Assembly: GCA_026545225.1 (NCBI GenBank) | Contig: CM048853.1 | Coordinates: 21,209,755 to 21,273,754 of the forward strand | Direction of reading: 5' to 3' | DNA: 64,000 bases | Source of the DNA: Cornus controversa | Lineage: Eukaryota > Streptophyta > Magnoliopsida > Cornales > Cornaceae | Shown here: piece by piece, positions 60,720-64,000 of the stretch | Position numbering within the stretch: position 1 is the stretch's first letter | How the letters are laid out: the number at the start of each line of letters is the position of its first letter | Program-made: the position numbers and the translations under genes | The notes under the pieces: generated by a model | The model's input: only the letters and a program-made list of their open reading frames with translations | Database searches by the model: none | Told to the model about the DNA's origin: nothing

Positions 60720-61200
60720 TTTCAATCGCTACTCATCCTCATCTGAGGAAATATCTGAATCTTCAAATTCGAAAATGTAGAAAATGAAGAAGAAAACAGC
60801 AAGCCTCAACAAGAAAAGCTTTTATACGCTCATCGCACCAGATAGTCAATCATTCTTATCAAATGCCAAGTCAAATATTAGTTGAAGAAAATTATCTGCT
60901 GAAAGGTTTTCCATAACTAACTTATGGCCATCAATCTTCAAGCAGTGGGGGGCAAAATCATTTCCCAGTCCTCCCCGTCACCTATAGCTACTTGAGAATA
61001 AAAAAAATCACTAACATTTTACCATGCGAAACAATTTTTGAGTTAAATATTATAAATTTAATTAACATTTTACAGTTAACATAAATTGACAAACTTCACC
61101 AATAATAAAAATGATTATAACCTGGGATATAGGTATGATTTCTCCTTTTTCAAGTATGACCTTAAGGGGCTCTCCAGCTTTGACTTCAACAAAAAGCAAG
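60720..61200 (-). pseudogene. HD2-type (nucleoplasmin-like) fragment, most complete copy
   Basis: Exon 1 (about 61192-61120) has VEVKAGEPLKVILEKGE and IIPISQ then GT. The intron ends with a TTCTCAAG acceptor. Exon 2 has VAIGDGEDWEMILPP, then in another frame LKIDGHKLVMENLSADNFLQ and LIFDLAFDKN, then an acidic FEFEDSDISSDEDE (about 60770-60730). Plant HD2 histone deacetylases share EVKxGEPLKV, LxVDGxKLVLGTLSxDKxPQ, FDLVFxKEF and an acidic tail, so the match covers the whole domain. Stops follow DKND, and frameshifts are present. FKBP43/53-type nucleoplasmin domains are the main alternative. Confidence 0.7.
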
Positions 61201-61333
61201 ATGAGATAATATGTTGAGAGTTAGCATATTCAAATTAAATGAATAATTGGATACAATGTATTTGGAGAAAATAAATAAAAATAAGATAGCAAATGATTAT
61301 TTCCAGGATAACTAGAAATTATCCAAAAAAGTT

Positions 61334-61896
61334 TGGGGGCGGAAAAATTCTGACCAATAAGAAGAAGACACTTAAACATGAGAATAGTCAACATGGTACA
61401 CATGACATGATCTAGGTCGTAATCAAGAAAGATATATGGCAAGTAATTTTGTTAACGTGGACATCACATGTAGCAACAACAGTCAACCGGTTAAAGAAAG
61501 ATCGTCAAATCAGGTTCAGATTAGGAAAGATTAGATTCTTTCCCTGAGAGAATGAATTCATACAATCAGCCTCAAATCAAGAGAGAATTACGGGATAATC
61601 GGCACTAAATCAGCACTAGAATGGAAGGACTCCTTACATAAATATGTATATAAAAATTCTGTAAAAGGTGGAGGAAAGACTGATTCTTGTATTCGGCCAT
61701 GGCTAGGCCAATGAGATTATGAGCCCTTGTAATATCTCTTGGAATATAAAAGAAAGTCTCCTCTCATCCATGGACGTAGGCCGACTTGTGTCGAACCATG
61801 TAAATCATTGTCGTTTATTATTATCACATTTATTTTCTTGAGTGTTCTATGTGCATCAATTGTTTAACTTTTTGTTGGACGATTTTTGCACCTACA
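61334..61896 (+). mobile_element. LTR of a retrotransposon inserted in the array
   Basis: Starts TGGGGGCGGAAAAATTC exactly where the HD2-unit sequence (AATTATCCAAAAAA) is interrupted, and ends TTTTGCACCTACA. It contains a TATA-like GGAATATAAAAG (61741-61752) and GGACGTAGGCCGACTTGTGT with CGAACCATGTAAAT. It is followed by TTTGGCGCTGTATGTGGGAA (from about 61899), close to the usual TTGGCGCCGTCTGTGGGAA primer-site context of plant LTR elements. The right LTR is outside the window. Confidence 0.75.
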
Positions 61897-64000
61897 CTTT
61901 GGCGCTGTATGTGGGAACGAGTATGAATTCAATCATTTTTGACTCACTGCAAGTCTCTCACTCCTGAGTTTGACGTGATCCGGGTGAGACTTCTGGGGGT
62001 TTCTTAGGACCGCTCAGCACGAAATCTAATCCCTTCTATTAGATCTTTCATCAGTGAATCAAAGTCAAAGTTATAACCGCCCATTACAGAAAGCCAGATG
62101 GACGGTGGAAAATAGTGGTTACTACCAGAAACAAAGATTCCTGTTCCATGGATCACTGTCGATCGGTATGATATCCCCCATGGATCAGCACTGATCGTTG
62201 GTTTGATTGGTGGTTCCATTCCGGCGTGGTTAAAACCTCGTAATCATCTATGATGAAACTGGCATACGATATGGTATACACATCGTCGACCATCTGCAAA
62301 TTGATATAATCAGTGGGTGGCCATGGTAATCATTACAGATTTCCTACAAAAATCCATGGCCAGATCCATCGATCTAGATCATCATTGCCGACCAGTACTT
62401 CAGATCATCATTTTGCCGATCACTACTTCGAATCATCCAATCATGGATATTGTCGATCAAGCTTATCATAAGCTATCTTCATCTTTGATTAGGGTAATAT
62501 CAATTAGTGATTAGCGCTAATTCAACAACGATCAACATAATATCAATCCAACGATTGACACAATATCAACCCAGTGATAGGCACAATGTCAACCATGGAT
62601 CGACCTTTTAAAGTCCAGAACAGCTTCAACTGGATGAATGTCAAGCCTCTACAACTCATTCATCGATCCCAACATTCCACCACCGATCAACATATATGCC
62701 TCAAGTTATTTAAAACTTCACCATCATCGGAATAACATCTATAGTGCCTCCAATTCTTAGTCCAAAGCAGAACTGAACCATCACCAATCGGATACTTTAT
62801 CTCATCTCTGTGATTAATGGCAAGATCTGTGTTCTAGCCTGTCAATGGCGAACTAGCCTGAACCATTAACGACGATCATGGATGTCATTGATTGGTATCT
62901 TCATCTACCAACGATCAGCTAAGCATCAACAACTAAATGACTGAACCCCTATAACTTCATCACCGATCAATAGCCAAGTTCATACTCAACATCAAATCTG
63001 GCCCAAACTATGCCAATCAAGCCTGAGTATATACTGATTCATACAAACAATCTAGCATGATCCCATCGTTGAACCATCGGCTATTTTTACTGGTGATGAT
63101 CTTGCATCAATCGATGATAAAGGTCAGAGGAATCAGTTGCGGAGTAGCTATGAAGATCTGTTGTTGATCGAACGCTGATGTTCAGCTGATTCATTAATTT
63201 GTGGTGTTTTGACCATGGGTTTGATGAATCGGTGCTTGAATGATCAGTCATTGGAGTTGATCAGTGCTTGAAGAACCAACATGGATCGGCAGTGGTAAAA
63301 TAACACGCCTTCATCTTCCTCCACTCTAACCAAAACAAAACCAATTGTATCAATGATGCCGTTGTCATCAGTGTCATCCTCTTCGGCCACTTTGTGGGCA
63401 GCTTTGAAGTAAAAAAATGGAACACGAAGAAATGGATGTAACCCCCAACGACCTCGTCATCCACAGCCTCTATGAAGATCATCTACCCTGTTATCTGTAA
63501 ACCGATTGGTGGTCTCAAGTCTAACCAATCGGAGCTGAAGATCTGGCAATTGAGCATGGTGAATTAGGTATGAGAATCTAGCCATCAGTTGGTGTTGAGA
63601 ATTGGAATGAAGATGCTGCATCAATCACTCACTGTTTAACATCCTTCTCAAATAAGGGATCTGAGCGACCACCAAGACCAATTTATATTTCGTCGGACAT
63701 CCACAATCGGCGAAGCGAAGTTTAAGTTTCACTGCAGATCGACATACCTGATTGGATGCTTGCCCAAGATATATATGATTCTCAACATCGATCTGCAAAT
63801 CTTAGATAAGTCTTATTTGAATGACGAAATTAATTTCTTAAAGAATTTGCAAATAGAAACTTATCCGTATACTGTTTAGAGGAGACAGAGATTATATATT
63901 CTGGCCATTCGGGTCTCGAACCGGCTTTGTCGGGAAAAAGATTTCCCGAAGATGTCGAGGGTGGTGAAGCAGCAACAATGCGCTCGGAGACTGGTTCATG
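61897..64000 (+). mobile_element. Internal region of the LTR element, non-coding
   Basis: No gag or pol is recognisable in 2.1 kb. The DNA is rich in GATCGG, CGATCA and AATCGG words (62330-63560), giving a degenerate repeated look. Short frames at 62004-62219, 62317-62514 and 63261-63482 show no motif. This suggests a large non-autonomous element, or a leader before a distant gag beyond the window. Confidence 0.5.

Larger units (their letters stand above)
22543..61333. repeat. Nested tandem segmental duplication array
   Basis: Two macro-units in direct orientation. Macro-unit 1 is U1, U2, B1 and CYP98A copy 1 (about 22.5-39.5 kb). Macro-unit 2 is U3, U4, U5, B2 and CYP98A copy 2 (about 39.5-60.7 kb). 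A truncated sixth HD2 fragment follows. Equivalent landmarks are about 3548-3566 bp apart between adjacent U units and about 20390-20560 bp apart between B1 and B2. Copies are nearly identical over long stretches. Unit borders were read by eye. Confidence 0.9.

Noticed and set aside
22543..61333. A CRISPR-like or satellite array
   Set aside because: The repeats are kilobase-sized, contain gene and retroelement exons, and have no short repeat-spacer pattern. The host is a plant.

Overview
This is nuclear DNA of a flowering plant, and the gene families point to a eudicot. The one clearly intact gene is a large CC-NB-ARC-LRR immune receptor on the + strand (9077-13144). Nearly everything else is transposable elements, organelle-derived DNA and decayed gene copies. 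The DNA is AT-rich, with long AT microsatellites, MITEs with clean target-site duplications (TSDs), tRNA-derived SINEs, and Ty1/copia, Ty3/gypsy and Mutator-like remnants. The species cannot be fixed from the sequence alone.

Left third (1-22.5 kb). At 1-3955 lies a decayed Mutator-like element on the - strand, with transposase, SWIM finger and zinc knuckle still recognisable. Next comes non-coding LTR-element-like DNA with a palindromic AGTCGACT tandem repeat (3956-5441). A piece of chloroplast rpoC2 sits in nuclear DNA (5442-6526), with an 8-bp-TSD hAT-like MITE beside it (6535-7069). A Tourist-like MITE (7651-8117) and the receptor gene follow. The receptor has two internal arrays of nearly exact LRR-sized repeats and possible 3'UTR introns. 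Downstream are four diverged copies of a non-coding segment (14.2-16.7 kb), a broken Ty3/gypsy element (17.7-19.8 kb) and a 1.17-kb hAT-like MITE (20699-21864).

Right two thirds (22.5-61.3 kb). This is a nested tandem duplication. A unit of about 3.55 kb combines an HD2-type (nucleoplasmin-like) fragment, a tRNA-derived SINE, a papain-like (C1A) cysteine protease pseudogene and a copia pol fragment. It occurs five times (U1 and U2, then U3, U4 and U5). After U2 and again after U5 follows a long block (B1, B2) with two more protease/copia copies and a CYP98A (p-coumaroyl ester 3'-hydroxylase) pseudogene. B1 and B2 lie about 20.4-20.6 kb apart, so a macro-unit was duplicated as a whole. A sixth HD2 fragment (60720-61200) is cut by an LTR retrotransposon (LTR 61334-61896, primer-binding site, non-coding internal DNA to the window end).

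How the parts relate. No operon or working multigene system is visible. The two CYP98A copies are both broken, largely by different lesions. MITEs found in only one of two paralogous blocks have matching empty sites in the other, so they inserted after the duplication. The three U/U junctions are the same copia-HD2 fusion, which shows that the chimera formed once and was then amplified in tandem.
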